Assembly (NCBI GenBank): GCA_002396645.1
Contig: DGYI01000037.1
Coordinates: 1-54,953 of the forward strand
Length of the DNA stretch: 54,953 bases
Source: Firmicutes bacterium UBA5010
Lineage (GTDB): Bacteria > Bacillota > Clostridia > Tissierellales > Sedimentibacteraceae
Direction of reading: 5' to 3'
The notes beneath the pieces are model-generated. The model did no database searches and had not been told where the DNA came from. It worked only from the letters and a program-made list of their open reading frames with translations. The position numbers were made by a program, and so were the translations under genes. Below are positions 24,404 to 34,068 of the stretch, in pieces (the stretch's first letter is position 1; each line of letters starts with the position of its first letter).

Positions 24404-27400
24404 ATGAATCATAAATCAAAGAGAATAATAAATATTCTTTTGGTAATTTGTATTTTAATTACCAGCTTTGTAGGCTCTGCCTATGCAACAAGGTTTATAT
24501 TTTCTGATAGTGTAGGTCATTGGGCTGAAGATGCAATTAATAATCTTTCAAAAAAGGGTGTAATTCATGGATATCCGGATGGACTTTCTCATCCAGATGA
24601 AATAATTACAAGAGGGGAATTTTCCGCTCTTTTGGCAAGAATTATAGAACTTGAGCCAAAGGAAACAAATATGGTTAACATAGTATTTGAGGATATTGCA
24701 GGACATTTTGCTCAAAAAGAAATTGAGGCACTTATTGATGCAGGTATTATCATCAAAGAAGAATATGGTACTAAATATTTTCCGGATGAGCCTATTACTC
24801 GAATGGAAATGATTAAAATGTTAGTTAGGGCCATAGGCAAGGAAGATCATGATGCGGATTGTGTATGTAATACAGGGTTTACTGATGAAGATGATTTGAC
24901 AAAAGAAGATCGTGAGTATATCTGTGCTGGCAAACATTACAATATTATTTCTGGTTATCCAGACGGCACAATTCGTCCTGATGGAGAGTCAACACGAGGC
25001 GAAGCTTTTGAAATTCTTGATAGACATGATGAAATTAAAGAGATAATCGAACAAGAAGAAACCACTGATAAAATGGAGGAAGATGTTGTAGATTCTCCTG
25101 ATGTGGAGCCAGAAGATAAGCCTTCAGATAATGATTCATCCTCAAATGGAGGTTCTTCTTATGTTCCTGCACCGAAATATGATTATACACTTCCAAACAC
25201 GGCTTATGTAGGAGAAGAAATAAAAATTATCCCAAATAGCAGTAATGTAAAATCTGTAGCATGGACAGTTACTAAAAATGGTATTCCTGCTGAGATTTCC
25301 TCTGTGTTAGATGGAGAATTAAAAGCAGAAGGTGGAGTAATTAAAATTAAGTCTGCAGGTAGTTATACATTTTCAGCTACAGCGTTAAACAGTAGGGGCA
25401 AGGCAGTTGTCTGTGAACAGACTGTCAGCATCTATCCAGTTATATCAGCAAAATTTAATTTTCCTGAAACAGCACATACTGATACTACAGTAGCTGTGGA
25501 TCTTGTCACTGAGAATCTAGGAGATAATTCCTTGATATGGGCGATTAAAAAGGATGGCAAAGAAATAGACCTTGAAAATGTAATTATAGGAGAACTTACA
25601 GGTAGTGGTGGCTTAATATTATTTAAAACTAATGGAGTATATGAATTAAGTGCCACAATTACCGATGAGTTAGGAAAAGAAGTTACAGTATCAGATATAA
25701 TTACAGTATATCCAGTAGTAGAAATAAAAATGGAACTTTCAAATATAACCCATACGGATAAGACTATTACATTAAATACAGAAACGAAGAATGAAGATGG
25801 GATGGAGATTCAATGGTCACTTACTCAAAATGGCAAAGAAGTTATTATTGAAGATTTCATTGATGGTAACATTCAGGTAGGAGAAAGCAATATTCGTTTT
25901 AAAGAAAAAGGAGTATACAACCTAAGTATTTCATTGAGTGATAAGACCGGAAGAGTATTCAAGGAAACTGTAGCTATTACAGTATATCCTGTAGGCTCAG
26001 CCGGTTTTTATCTTCCCGAAATATTTCATACGGACGATACCATAAAGGTTGAAGCTACATTTGGAGAAATCGGAGATCATGTTGCTGATTGGTACCTTGT
26101 AAAAGATGGTAAGGAGGTTGAGCTTACTAACTTTGTCACTGGCAATCTTTCCAATGATGGTGGAATGATCCAATTTAATCAGAAGGGAGAATACACTCTA
26201 AAGGCATCATTCACTGATGATGGAGGAAGAGAATATAACTATGAGCAAGCACTCAAAGTCTATCCTGTGCCATTCGTGAGCTATACACTCCCTAAATATG
26301 TTCATACTGATAGTGATATTGGGGTAGATGTAGATAGTGCAGAACTTGATGGACTAAAGATTGAATGGCTAGTTGATAATACCTTTGGTTTTCAAGACTG
26401 GTCAACCTATGTAGATGGTAAGTTAGATAACAATGGTGGAAACATTCAATTCAAAAGAGCTGGCATATATGAATTGGTAGCTAGAATTACCGATGAAACA
26501 GGCAGAGTATTTCTTTTTGAAGTGGGTGGTAAAACAGAAGTACTTCCTGTGTTAAGCATAGGATTCGAACTGCCTGTCATTGCCTACACTGATAGCATAA
26601 TTGATATTAGAACACATGGCAACAATAACGTACTGCCAGTGGAATGGGGTATTACAAAAGACGATAAACCCATTTCTGAAAGTAAAGCATTTGATGGCAG
26701 CTTAAATGCACATAGTGGAAAAATCACTTTTCTTGAAGAAGGGGAATATGTTCTAACTGCAACAATGACAGATTTTCTAAAAAGGAGTTTCTCACATTCC
26801 CAAAACATAACCATAAAGCCTGTTATAAAATATAATTTTACAATGCCTGAATCAATTCATTATGGCAAAGAGTTTGAAGTAGAAACCACTTCTGAAAACC
26901 TTGGAAATAATGAGGTTCAGTGGAAATTAGAAAAAATAAGCGAACCAGTTTCTTTTAGTGGAGAGCTTACAAACGATGGAGGTAAGATTTCAATTGAGGA
27001 TACAGGAGAATTCACCTTAACAGCTATCATAACAGACAGTGAAGGTAGAATATACACCTACAATGACACTATTATAATTACTAATACAACACCAACAGTA
27101 ACATTAACAGCTACACCAACTAGAATAGTTAAAAATGGCAGATTCTTCATTGATATCAAGGCAACTGCTAATGATGTAGATGGAGATGCAACAACCTTGG
27201 AATATGAAGGAACAACAGTTGATAACTACTATTCAGTAGGTACACACGCCATTAAAGTACGAGCAAAGGACATAGCTGGTGCTTATTCACCATGGATGGA
27301 AAAGAGCTTTACAGTTATAAATTCAGCACCAACAGTAACACTAACTGCTACACCAACAAGAACTGTTAAAAATGGTAAGTTCTTTGTTGATATTAAGGCA

Positions 27401-28369
27401 GTTGCTAATGATGCAGATGGGGATGCAACAACCTTAGAATATGAAGGAACAACAGCTGATAACTACTATTCAGCAGGTACACACACAATCCGAGTGCGAG
27501 CAAAAGATATAGCAGATGCATATTCACCATGGATGGAAAAGAGCTTTACAGTTATAAATTCAGCACCAACAGTAACACTAACAGCTACACCAACTAGAAC
27601 CGTTAAAAATGGCAAATTATTTGTTGATATCAAGGCAACAGCTAATGATGCAGATGGGGATGCAACTACCTTGGAATATGAAGGAACAACAGTTGATAAC
27701 TACTATTCAGTAGGTACACACACTATCCGAGTGAGAGCAAAAGATATTACTGGAACATACTCACCATGGGTAGAAAAAAGCTTTACAATTGCAAACTCAG
27801 CTCCAACGGCTCCTGTAATTAGTAGAACTCCAAATGGAAATAGTGTTGCTCCTGGAACAAAGGTGACTATTACAGCCAGTAGTACGGATGCAGATAACGA
27901 TTCAATCACCTATATTTGGGAAGGGCGCAATGCAGAACAACAGGTATATCCGTTAGGGAAAAATGTAGTTCGTGTTAAGGCAGTAGATTCCACAGGTGCA
28001 GAATCTCCTTGGGCAGCAATTGTGTTCTTTGTTGCTGATTCCAATGGTGGTGGAGGAATGACTTTGACAGGTCCAGATTCTGTTATTTTAGAAAATGGAT
28101 TAGAAGGTGCAACTATAACAGAATATACTTTTACTGTTCCACCTGTATCAGGACATAGCGGAAGTGACCATGGGCGAGTTCGAGGATACAATGTGTTAAC
28201 AAAACAGTGGGATCAGCTTGATTATGGAACTACAAGCAATGGTATTACATTTAGTAGGACTCTTGGTGCTGGTGTTTATTCTAAACTAGAATTTTATTAC
28301 TATACAAACCATAACTGTATGTATAATAAATCAAATATTACCTATTCCGTTAATTATCACTTTGAATAA
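24404..28369 (+). CDS. Large SLH-domain surface protein with Ig/PKD-like repeats
   Basis: 1321 residues. A signal peptide (about 1-29, ending SAYA) leads to two or three SLH domains (about 33-210, for example FSDSVGHWAEDAI and GYPDG.. motifs) that anchor to the cell wall, then a Ser/Asp-rich linker. From about 260 to 900 come roughly eight Ig-like units of about 80 residues, each with a 'lPe..htd..i.v' strand and 'GKITF..G.Y.L.A.. D..GR' end. Residues about 897-1133 are three near-identical 79-residue PKD-like repeats, then a fourth diverged one and a unique C-terminal domain. Probably a surface adhesin that helps the donor hold the recipient. It lies between two prepilin genes. Confidence 0.85.
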   Translation: MNHKSKRIINILLVICILITSFVGSAYATRFIFSDSVGHWAEDAINNLSKKGVIHGYPDGLSHPDEIITRGEFSALLARIIELEPKETNMVNIVFEDIAGHFAQKEIEALIDAGIIIKEEYGTKYFPDEPITRMEMIKMLVRAIGKEDHDADCVCNTGFTDEDDLTKEDREYICAGKHYNIISGYPDGTIRPDGESTRGEAFEILDRHDEIKEIIEQEETTDKMEEDVVDSPDVEPEDKPSDNDSSSNGGSSYVPAPKYDYTLPNTAYVGEEIKIIPNSSNVKSVAWTVTKNGIPAEISSVLDGELKAEGGVIKIKSAGSYTFSATALNSRGKAVVCEQTVSIYPVISAKFNFPETAHTDTTVAVDLVTENLGDNSLIWAIKKDGKEIDLENVIIGELTGSGGLILFKTNGVYELSATITDELGKEVTVSDIITVYPVVEIKMELSNITHTDKTITLNTETKNEDGMEIQWSLTQNGKEVIIEDFIDGNIQVGESNIRFKEKGVYNLSISLSDKTGRVFKETVAITVYPVGSAGFYLPEIFHTDDTIKVEATFGEIGDHVADWYLVKDGKEVELTNFVTGNLSNDGGMIQFNQKGEYTLKASFTDDGGREYNYEQALKVYPVPFVSYTLPKYVHTDSDIGVDVDSAELDGLKIEWLVDNTFGFQDWSTYVDGKLDNNGGNIQFKRAGIYELVARITDETGRVFLFEVGGKTEVLPVLSIGFELPVIAYTDSIIDIRTHGNNNVLPVEWGITKDDKPISESKAFDGSLNAHSGKITFLEEGEYVLTATMTDFLKRSFSHSQNITIKPVIKYNFTMPESIHYGKEFEVETTSENLGNNEVQWKLEKISEPVSFSGELTNDGGKISIEDTGEFTLTAIITDSEGRIYTYNDTIIITNTTPTVTLTATPTRIVKNGRFFIDIKATANDVDGDATTLEYEGTTVDNYYSVGTHAIKVRAKDIAGAYSPWMEKSFTVINSAPTVTLTATPTRTVKNGKFFVDIKAVANDADGDATTLEYEGTTADNYYSAGTHTIRVRAKDIADAYSPWMEKSFTVINSAPTVTLTATPTRTVKNGKLFVDIKATANDADGDATTLEYEGTTVDNYYSVGTHTIRVRAKDITGTYSPWVEKSFTIANSAPTAPVISRTPNGNSVAPGTKVTITASSTDADNDSITYIWEGRNAEQQVYPLGKNVVRVKAVDSTGAESPWAAIVFFVADSNGGGGMTLTGPDSVILENGLEGATITEYTFTVPPVSGHSGSDHGRVRGYNVLTKQWDQLDYGTTSNGITFSRTLGAGVYSKLEFYYYTNHNCMYNKSNITYSVNYHFE
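27091..27801 (+). repeat. Three 237-bp tandem repeats in the surface-protein gene
   Basis: Units begin at 27091, 27328 and 27565 (ACCAACAGTAAC start) and repeat exactly every 237 bases, that is 79 codons. The nucleotide sequence is highly conserved, more than needed for the protein, which suggests recent duplication and possible copy-number change by slippage. Confidence 0.9.
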
Positions 28370-28383
28370 ATGGAGGAATCGCT

Positions 28384-28614
28384 ATGAATAAGATAATGAT
28401 AAAAACAAAAAACTTTTTAGTAAGACAAGCAGTGGCTGTAAAGATTGCAATTAAAAATAACCGTGGAGAAGGGTATATTGATACTGCAGTAAAAATCCTT
28501 ATTGCCGTAGTTTTAGGAGCATTGCTCCTTGCAGGCCTTTATGCATTATTCGGTGAAGTGGTTATGCCGACATTAGAAGAGCGAATCAAAGAAATGTTCA
28601 ACTATGCAGGTTAG
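28384..28614 (+). CDS. Small prepilin-like protein (copy 2)
   Basis: 76 residues. Identical in design to the protein at 24156-24386: from RGEGYIDTAVKIL onward the two match except for one residue (K instead of N), while the N-terminal leaders differ more. GGAGGAATCGCT precedes the ATG. It directly precedes the prepilin peptidase gene (11-base overlap), which supports processing by that peptidase. Having two copies suggests gene duplication around the inserted surface protein. Confidence 0.72.
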   Translation: MNKIMIKTKNFLVRQAVAVKIAIKNNRGEGYIDTAVKILIAVVLGALLLAGLYALFGEVVMPTLEERIKEMFNYAG

Positions 28615-29032
28615 TAGCATCCTACAAGGGATGCTTTTTTCTTCTCTGCTTTTGGCAGCATCTTATACGGATATTAAAAGAAGAGAAATTTCAGATACGG
28701 TCTGTGTACTCCTTGTATTAACAGGGTTTCTGCAATTTAATTATCCAAATCTATTAGGAATATTTGTTGCCTTGCCATTTCTTATAGCAGCAATGTTTAA
28801 AGAAAAGAGTATTGGAGGCGGAGATATTAAGCTAACGGCTGCAGTTGGGTTTGTCCTTGGATTTTGGAAAGGAATCTATGGATTAATAATAGGACTTACC
28901 TTATTGATATTGTTTTATATCATATTAAGAATTTCATCAATCATCAGAAAAAAGCAAGTGGTAAAGAATTTATCTATGCCACTTGCTCCCTTTTTAGGGA
29001 TAGGTTTTTTAATCATATATTTTATAAATTAG
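28604..29032 (+). CDS. Type IV prepilin peptidase (TadV/CpaA, A24 family)
   Basis: 142 residues, four or so membrane helices. Membrane aspartate protease that cuts prepilin leaders. Both catalytic aspartates are visible: SYTDIKRREI (about residue 22) and GGGDIKL (about 73; GxGD-type motif). The short form lacks the methylase domain, as usual for TadV/CpaA. The start overlaps the prepilin gene by 11 bases and has no clear Shine-Dalgarno, so translation is probably coupled. Confidence 0.92.
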   Translation: MQVSSILQGMLFSSLLLAASYTDIKRREISDTVCVLLVLTGFLQFNYPNLLGIFVALPFLIAAMFKEKSIGGGDIKLTAAVGFVLGFWKGIYGLIIGLTLLILFYIILRISSIIRKKQVVKNLSMPLAPFLGIGFLIIYFIN

Positions 29033-29044
29033 GAGGAATATACT

Positions 29045-29890
29045 ATGAGTTTTTTAAAGAATAGAACAGTAGTTGGAGTGATTTGTATCGTATTGTCACT
29101 CCTTATATGTTTTGGTATTACACCATTATTTAATAAAGGGATCAGTCAAAAGATTGAAATTGTCCGTGTGACAAAGGAGATAAAATCAGGTGATGAAATC
29201 ACAAAGGATATGGTCCAAGTAGTAGAAGTAGGTGGATTTAATCTGCCTGAAAATGTAATCCGTACCAAAGAAACAGCGATTGGTAAGTTTGCAGTTTCAG
29301 ATTTAGGAATTGGAGATTATATTTTAAATACAAAATTATCAGAGATACCAGCAGCTGAAAATGCCTATTTATATAATCTAGATGGAAGTAAACAGGCAAT
29401 GTCTATTACTATTAAGGCCTTTGCAAATGGTCTTTCAGGAAAGCTACAAAGTGGAGATATTGTATCTGTTATTGCCCCTGATTATAAAAAGCAAGGTGCA
29501 ACAGTTATTCCAACAGAACTTAAATATGTAGAAGTAATTTCCGTAACAGCCTCATCAGGGTATGATGCTAATACAAATGAACAAGGAATAGAAGATGAAA
29601 GAGAACTTCCATCAACGGTAACCCTCCTTGTAACACCTGAGCAAGGTAATATTCTGGCAGAATTAGAGGCAGATTCTAAATCCCACTTATCACTTGTATA
29701 TCGTGGAAGTCCAGAGAATACAAAGAAGTTTATTGATATGCAAGAGGAAATTATTAAAGCACTCCATTATCCAGAACCAGAAGAAAATACAGAAGAAGTA
29801 TCTGAAGAAGAAATAATAGATGAGGCAATAGATAACTCAAACACATCCTCTGAAGGAGTAGAAGAAGAAACAGGAAGTGAGGTAGAGTAA
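29045..29890 (+). CDS. CpaB-like Flp pilus assembly protein (SAF domain)
   Basis: 281 residues. One N-terminal membrane anchor (about 8-28), then a SAF/CpaB domain with VTKEIKSGDEITKDMV (about 42-60), and a second beta-rich part (GDIVSVIAPD, then VTLLVTPEQGNILAELE). The C-terminal 40 residues are acidic and disordered. In Tad systems CpaB (RcpC) is an assembly protein outside the inner membrane. AGGAGGAATATACT precedes the ATG. It follows the peptidase by 12 bases. Confidence 0.85.
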   Translation: MSFLKNRTVVGVICIVLSLLICFGITPLFNKGISQKIEIVRVTKEIKSGDEITKDMVQVVEVGGFNLPENVIRTKETAIGKFAVSDLGIGDYILNTKLSEIPAAENAYLYNLDGSKQAMSITIKAFANGLSGKLQSGDIVSVIAPDYKKQGATVIPTELKYVEVISVTASSGYDANTNEQGIEDERELPSTVTLLVTPEQGNILAELEADSKSHLSLVYRGSPENTKKFIDMQEEIIKALHYPEPEENTEEVSEEEIIDEAIDNSNTSSEGVEEETGSEVE

Positions 29891-29892
29891 AG

Positions 29893-30705
29893 ATGTTAAA
29901 CTTTAAGAAAAATAGTATTTTTACTCACAATTTAAAGGAAGAAAATGTTCAGGAAGAAATCTTACATGGTGGTGTTTTAGCCGTTTGGGGAAGTCCTGGG
30001 AGTGGAAAAACAACAGTAGCAACAAAGATTGCAAAATATCTTGCGGATAAGAAAAAGAATGTAGTATTGGTTTTATGCGATATGACAGCACCAATGCTCC
30101 CATGCATCTGCCCACCACAAGAACTTGAATGCGAAAAATCATTAGGAAGTATCCTTGCTGCAACTCATGTAACAGAGCCGCTTGTAAAACACAATATGAT
30201 TACTCATAAAAAACTATCATATCTTACAATCCTTGGAATGTTAAAGGGAGAAAACGAATATACCTATCCGCCCTATTCAGAAGTACAGGCAAGAGAGCTG
30301 TTTGATAGCCTTCGAGAAATTGCACCATTTATTATTATAGATTGTGGTAGTTATATAGCAAATGATGTTTTATCTGCCGTTGCATTAATGGAGTCCGATT
30401 CTGTATTAAGACTTGCTAATTGTGATTTGAAAAGTATCAGTTATCTATCAAGTCAATTGCCTCTCCTTCGTGATGGAAAATGGGATGCAGATAAGCAATA
30501 TAAAATAGCTTCAAACATTAAACCACAGCAAGGGGTAGACCATATGAGTCAAGCACTTGGAAGTGTAGCCTTTAAGCTTCCACATTCACAGGAACTTGAG
30601 GAACAATACCTAGCTGGAAATCTATTCGAAGAATTATCCATGAAGGACAGCAAGGCATTCCGTAAAGAAATTGAGAAGATAGCAAGGGAGGTGTTTGGGT
30701 GTTAG
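29893..30705 (+). CDS. TadZ/CpaE-like ParA-type ATPase
   Basis: 270 residues. Near the N-terminus GSPGSGKTTVATKIAKYL is a P-loop; FIIIDCGSYIANDVLS fits Walker B in a MinD/ParA-like fold. TadZ-type proteins localise the Tad pilus machine. Its position between CpaB and TadA matches tad operons. The Walker A here is the classic GxxGxGKT, slightly different from the deviant ParA form, so a simple nucleotide-binding ATPase cannot be excluded. It starts 2 bases after CpaB. Confidence 0.75.
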   Translation: MLNFKKNSIFTHNLKEENVQEEILHGGVLAVWGSPGSGKTTVATKIAKYLADKKKNVVLVLCDMTAPMLPCICPPQELECEKSLGSILAATHVTEPLVKHNMITHKKLSYLTILGMLKGENEYTYPPYSEVQARELFDSLREIAPFIIIDCGSYIANDVLSAVALMESDSVLRLANCDLKSISYLSSQLPLLRDGKWDADKQYKIASNIKPQQGVDHMSQALGSVAFKLPHSQELEEQYLAGNLFEELSMKDSKAFRKEIEKIAREVFGC

Positions 30706-32252
30706 GCAAAAAAAGAAATAGTTCTGTGTTTCTAAAGACAAAAGGGCAACAAAATGTGTCATCTACAAATGAAAAGGCAATATCAAAGACCTCCAAAAGG
30801 GCAATTGAAATGCTGGGAAATCAAGGAGTAGAGGAGAATATAGAAGAGATACATGAATCACAAAAATTTCAGAAAGCACAAAGGGAGTTAGGTTCTGAAA
30901 ATAGAACTCACTCCCTATTTTTTACCCCTGAAACAGAGGGTAAAGACTTTTCTACTGTTCTAAAGGACGTTCAAGAATATATTTCAAGCAATTATTCTGT
31001 TCTTATTACCGATGGAACTATGAAGGATTCTAAAGAACAGATGAAAAGATATATATCTAAATATGTTCAGGACAGTAGAATCTCAGTAAAAGGTATGAGT
31101 GGCAATGAATTAATAGATGCACTTTATACTGAAATGGCTGAGTATGGTTTTTTAACAAAATATATATATGGAGAAGGTATTGAAGAAATAGACATCAATT
31201 CTTGGAAAGATATCGAAGTGCAGTATTCTGATGGAAGAAATGAAAAGCTTAAAGAACATTTTGACTCTCCTGAACATGCAATTAATGTAATAAGAAGAAT
31301 GCTCCATGTTTCTGGAATGGTACTTGATAATGCTAGTCCAGCTGTCCTTGGTCATCTTACAAAGAACATTCGTATTGCAGTGCTTAAAACTCCCTTAGTG
31401 GATGAAGATGTTGGTATTTCAGCCTCTATTCGTATTGTAAATCCTCAAAGTATGAAAAAAGAGGACTTTGTAGATGGTGGTACAGCAACAAATCCTATGC
31501 TTGATTTTTTATCAGAGTGTATTCGCTATGGTATTTCTGTCTGTGTGGCAGGAGCAACCAGCTCTGGTAAAACAACAATTGCTGGATGGTTACTAACTAC
31601 CATTCCTGATAATAAGCGAATATTTACCATAGAAAATGGATCACGTGAGCTTGCCTTGGTTCGTGAAAAGGAAGGAAGAGTAACTAATTCTGTTATTCAT
31701 ACCATAACACGTGATAGTGAGAATGAAAGGCAAAGAGTAGATCAGATCACTTTGCTTGATATGTCCTTAAGATTTAATCCAGATATTATTGTAGTAGGGG
31801 AAATGCGTGGAGCAGAGGCTAATGCAGCACAGGAGGCAGCGAGGACAGGGGTAGCGGTTCTTACTACCATACATTCAAACTCTTGTGAGGCAACCTATCG
31901 TAGAATGGTATCTCTTTGTAAACGAGCAGTAGATATGTCAGATGAAACCCTAATGGGATATGTAACAGAGGCTTATCCTATTGTTGTGTTTTGTAAGCAG
32001 CTTGAAAATAAGGAAAGAAAGATGATGGAGATAATGGAATGCGAGATCCTTCCAGATGGCACAAGGAATTACCGTCCATTATATCAATATGTGATTACTG
32101 AAAATCGTATGGAGGATGGGAAGTTTATAATTAATGGTTACCATGAGCAGATCAATAGCATTTCAGATAGCCTTAGTAAAAGATTCTTGGAAAATGGAAT
32201 GCCAATTGACATCATAGAAAAACTGAAAACAAAGGAGGTGGAAACTCTATGA
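30699..32252 (+). CDS. TadA-type secretion ATPase
   Basis: 517 residues, VirB11/GspE superfamily ATPase that powers pilus assembly. Visible: Walker A GATSSGKTTIAG (about 283-294), the Asp-box region FTIENGSREL, Walker B IIVVGEMRGAEA, and the His-box TTIHSNS. The N-terminal 130 residues are variable. Start is GTG 30699, 8 bases after AGGGAGG, overlapping the previous gene by 7 bases. The next gene overlaps by 4 bases (ATGA), so the operon is tightly coupled. Confidence 0.95.
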   Translation: MLGKKRNSSVFLKTKGQQNVSSTNEKAISKTSKRAIEMLGNQGVEENIEEIHESQKFQKAQRELGSENRTHSLFFTPETEGKDFSTVLKDVQEYISSNYSVLITDGTMKDSKEQMKRYISKYVQDSRISVKGMSGNELIDALYTEMAEYGFLTKYIYGEGIEEIDINSWKDIEVQYSDGRNEKLKEHFDSPEHAINVIRRMLHVSGMVLDNASPAVLGHLTKNIRIAVLKTPLVDEDVGISASIRIVNPQSMKKEDFVDGGTATNPMLDFLSECIRYGISVCVAGATSSGKTTIAGWLLTTIPDNKRIFTIENGSRELALVREKEGRVTNSVIHTITRDSENERQRVDQITLLDMSLRFNPDIIVVGEMRGAEANAAQEAARTGVAVLTTIHSNSCEATYRRMVSLCKRAVDMSDETLMGYVTEAYPIVVFCKQLENKERKMMEIMECEILPDGTRNYRPLYQYVITENRMEDGKFIINGYHEQINSISDSLSKRFLENGMPIDIIEKLKTKEVETL

Positions 32253-33178
32253 GTACTATCTTGTTGATTGCCTGTATCGGAATGATTGCAGGTTTTTTTA
32301 TTTTATTTGGAATCTCACCCATGGAATTTACTGAAAATATATTTAAAAAGCTGATGAGTAAGCCAAGGAGCATAAAGGATGAGATAAATGAGGCTACAAA
32401 GCGAAAGAAGGTATCTTTTTTAAGACGTGAAATCATGGAAGTACAAGAGATTTTAAAAGTGACAGGGAGAGAGAAGAAATTCCCAATGCTTTGTGCCTTA
32501 TCCTTGTTATTGTTTGCTATGGGAGGATCTATTGCTATTATGCTGGGTAACTTTTTCTTAGTACCAGTGATGGCAATAGGCTTTATGTTTCTACCATTTT
32601 GGTATATAAGGCTTACTCAAAGTTATTTTAAAAGGGATATTGCTGCAGAGCTTGAAACAGCACTAAGCATTATAACAACTGCTTATTTAAGAAATGAGGA
32701 TATTCTTACAGCAGTTGAGGAAAATATGAACTACTTAAATCCACCAATTCTGTCTATATTTAAGGGTTTCGTTTCGAGGATAAAGCTGATAAATCCAGAT
32801 ATTATGGGAGCTTTGCAAGCTATAAAAGAACAGATTGACAATGCTGTGTTTCGTGAATGGTGTGATGCTTTAATCGCTTGTCAGTTTGACCGAAGTTTAA
32901 AGACAACCCTAACACCCATTGTAAGTAAGCTATCGGATATGCGTGTAGTAAATGGAGAACTTGAAAACATGGTCTTTGAACCAAGAAAAGAATTCATTAC
33001 TATGGCAATATTGGTCATTGGAAATATACCTCTTTTGTATTTTCTTAACAAAGACTGGTACCACACACTCATGCACTCAGCTTTGGGACAGATTATTCTT
33101 TCCATTTGTGCTATGGCTATTTTTATATCAACAGCTTTCGTAATCAAACTAACCCAACCAATTGAGTATAGGAGGTAG
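32249..33178 (+). CDS. TadB-like inner-membrane pilus protein
   Basis: 309 residues. Hydrophobic segments near residues 3-22, 78-120 and 250-305 flank a cytoplasmic T2SF-type domain (for example ELETALSIITTAYLRNEDIL). T2SF/GspF proteins form the membrane platform on which TadA acts. Encoded between TadA and TadC as in tad loci; overlaps TadA by 4 bases. Confidence 0.88.
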   Translation: MSTILLIACIGMIAGFFILFGISPMEFTENIFKKLMSKPRSIKDEINEATKRKKVSFLRREIMEVQEILKVTGREKKFPMLCALSLLLFAMGGSIAIMLGNFFLVPVMAIGFMFLPFWYIRLTQSYFKRDIAAELETALSIITTAYLRNEDILTAVEENMNYLNPPILSIFKGFVSRIKLINPDIMGALQAIKEQIDNAVFREWCDALIACQFDRSLKTTLTPIVSKLSDMRVVNGELENMVFEPRKEFITMAILVIGNIPLLYFLNKDWYHTLMHSALGQIILSICAMAIFISTAFVIKLTQPIEYRR

Positions 33179-33184
33179 CCGAAT

Positions 33185-34057
33185 ATGACAATTTTAATCT
33201 TTACATTTGGCATACTGCTTGCCGTTGGTCTGTTTCTAATTTCTGCTGATTTGCTGAAATTGCCAAGCATTGCAACACAAAAGGCTATGTTATCTGCTGG
33301 TAAACAGGGAAAAGGAAAAGCGAAAACTGTAGATGCGCTTCTTAAGGAATGGGTAGTAAAACTTGCTAAATATATTCCTATGGATGAGTATAAAAAAAGC
33401 AGAATGAAAAACACATTAAATGCTGCTGGAATGAATTTTACTCCTGAAGAGTTTATTTCATCAGCAATATTAAAGTCGGGAATAATTGCTCTACTAATTA
33501 TCCCTTGCCTTATGATACTTCCACTCATTGCACCAATACTTATGTTTTTAAGCATTATCATATATTTTAAGGAAATTCGCAAAGCAGATGAGATATTAAA
33601 GATAAAGAAAGAAAAAATTGAAGTAGAACTGCCAAGATTTGTAGCCACCATTACTCAGGAGTTAAAGGCAAGTAGGGATGTATTGTCTATTATAGAGAAC
33701 TATAAGAAGAATGCAGGAGAGGAATTTGCTGATGAGCTGGATATCTTAACAGCAGATATGCGCTCCTCTTCCTATGAGGTAGCACTTACAAGATTTGAGG
33801 CAAGGATTAATTCACCGATGCTATCGGATATAACGAGAGGGTTAATTGGTGTTCTTCGTGGAGATGATGGCTCAATGTATTTTCAAATGCTCTCCCATGA
33901 TATGAAACAACTTGAGCTTCAAAGGTTAAAGGCACAGGCAATGAAAATACCACCTAAGATTCGAGTGTTTTCTTTTGTAATGCTTATGTGTTTTTTAATG
34001 ACCTATATGGCTATTATTGTATATGAAATTATACGTTCCCTTAGTGGAATGTTCTAG
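33185..34057 (+). CDS. TadC-like inner-membrane pilus protein
   Basis: 290 residues. N-terminal helix, paired helices near 95-125, a T2SF domain (VELPRFVATITQELKASRDV, FEARINSPMLSDITRGLIGV) and a C-terminal helix. It should pair with TadB as the assembly platform. The ATG follows GGAGGTAGCCGAAT. The gene is 6 bases after tadB. Confidence 0.88.
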   Translation: MTILIFTFGILLAVGLFLISADLLKLPSIATQKAMLSAGKQGKGKAKTVDALLKEWVVKLAKYIPMDEYKKSRMKNTLNAAGMNFTPEEFISSAILKSGIIALLIIPCLMILPLIAPILMFLSIIIYFKEIRKADEILKIKKEKIEVELPRFVATITQELKASRDVLSIIENYKKNAGEEFADELDILTADMRSSSYEVALTRFEARINSPMLSDITRGLIGVLRGDDGSMYFQMLSHDMKQLELQRLKAQAMKIPPKIRVFSFVMLMCFLMTYMAIIVYEIIRSLSGMF

Positions 34058-34068
34058 GAGGTGTCTAT

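Noticed and set aside
27091..27801. CRISPR-like periodic repeats
   Set aside because: The 237-base period is a multiple of three, continues an open frame and codes PKD-like domains; there are no spacers.
32881..33651. 256-residue - strand ORF opposite tadB/tadC
   Set aside because: No ribosome site, unlikely composition, and it lies opposite two well-supported Tad genes.
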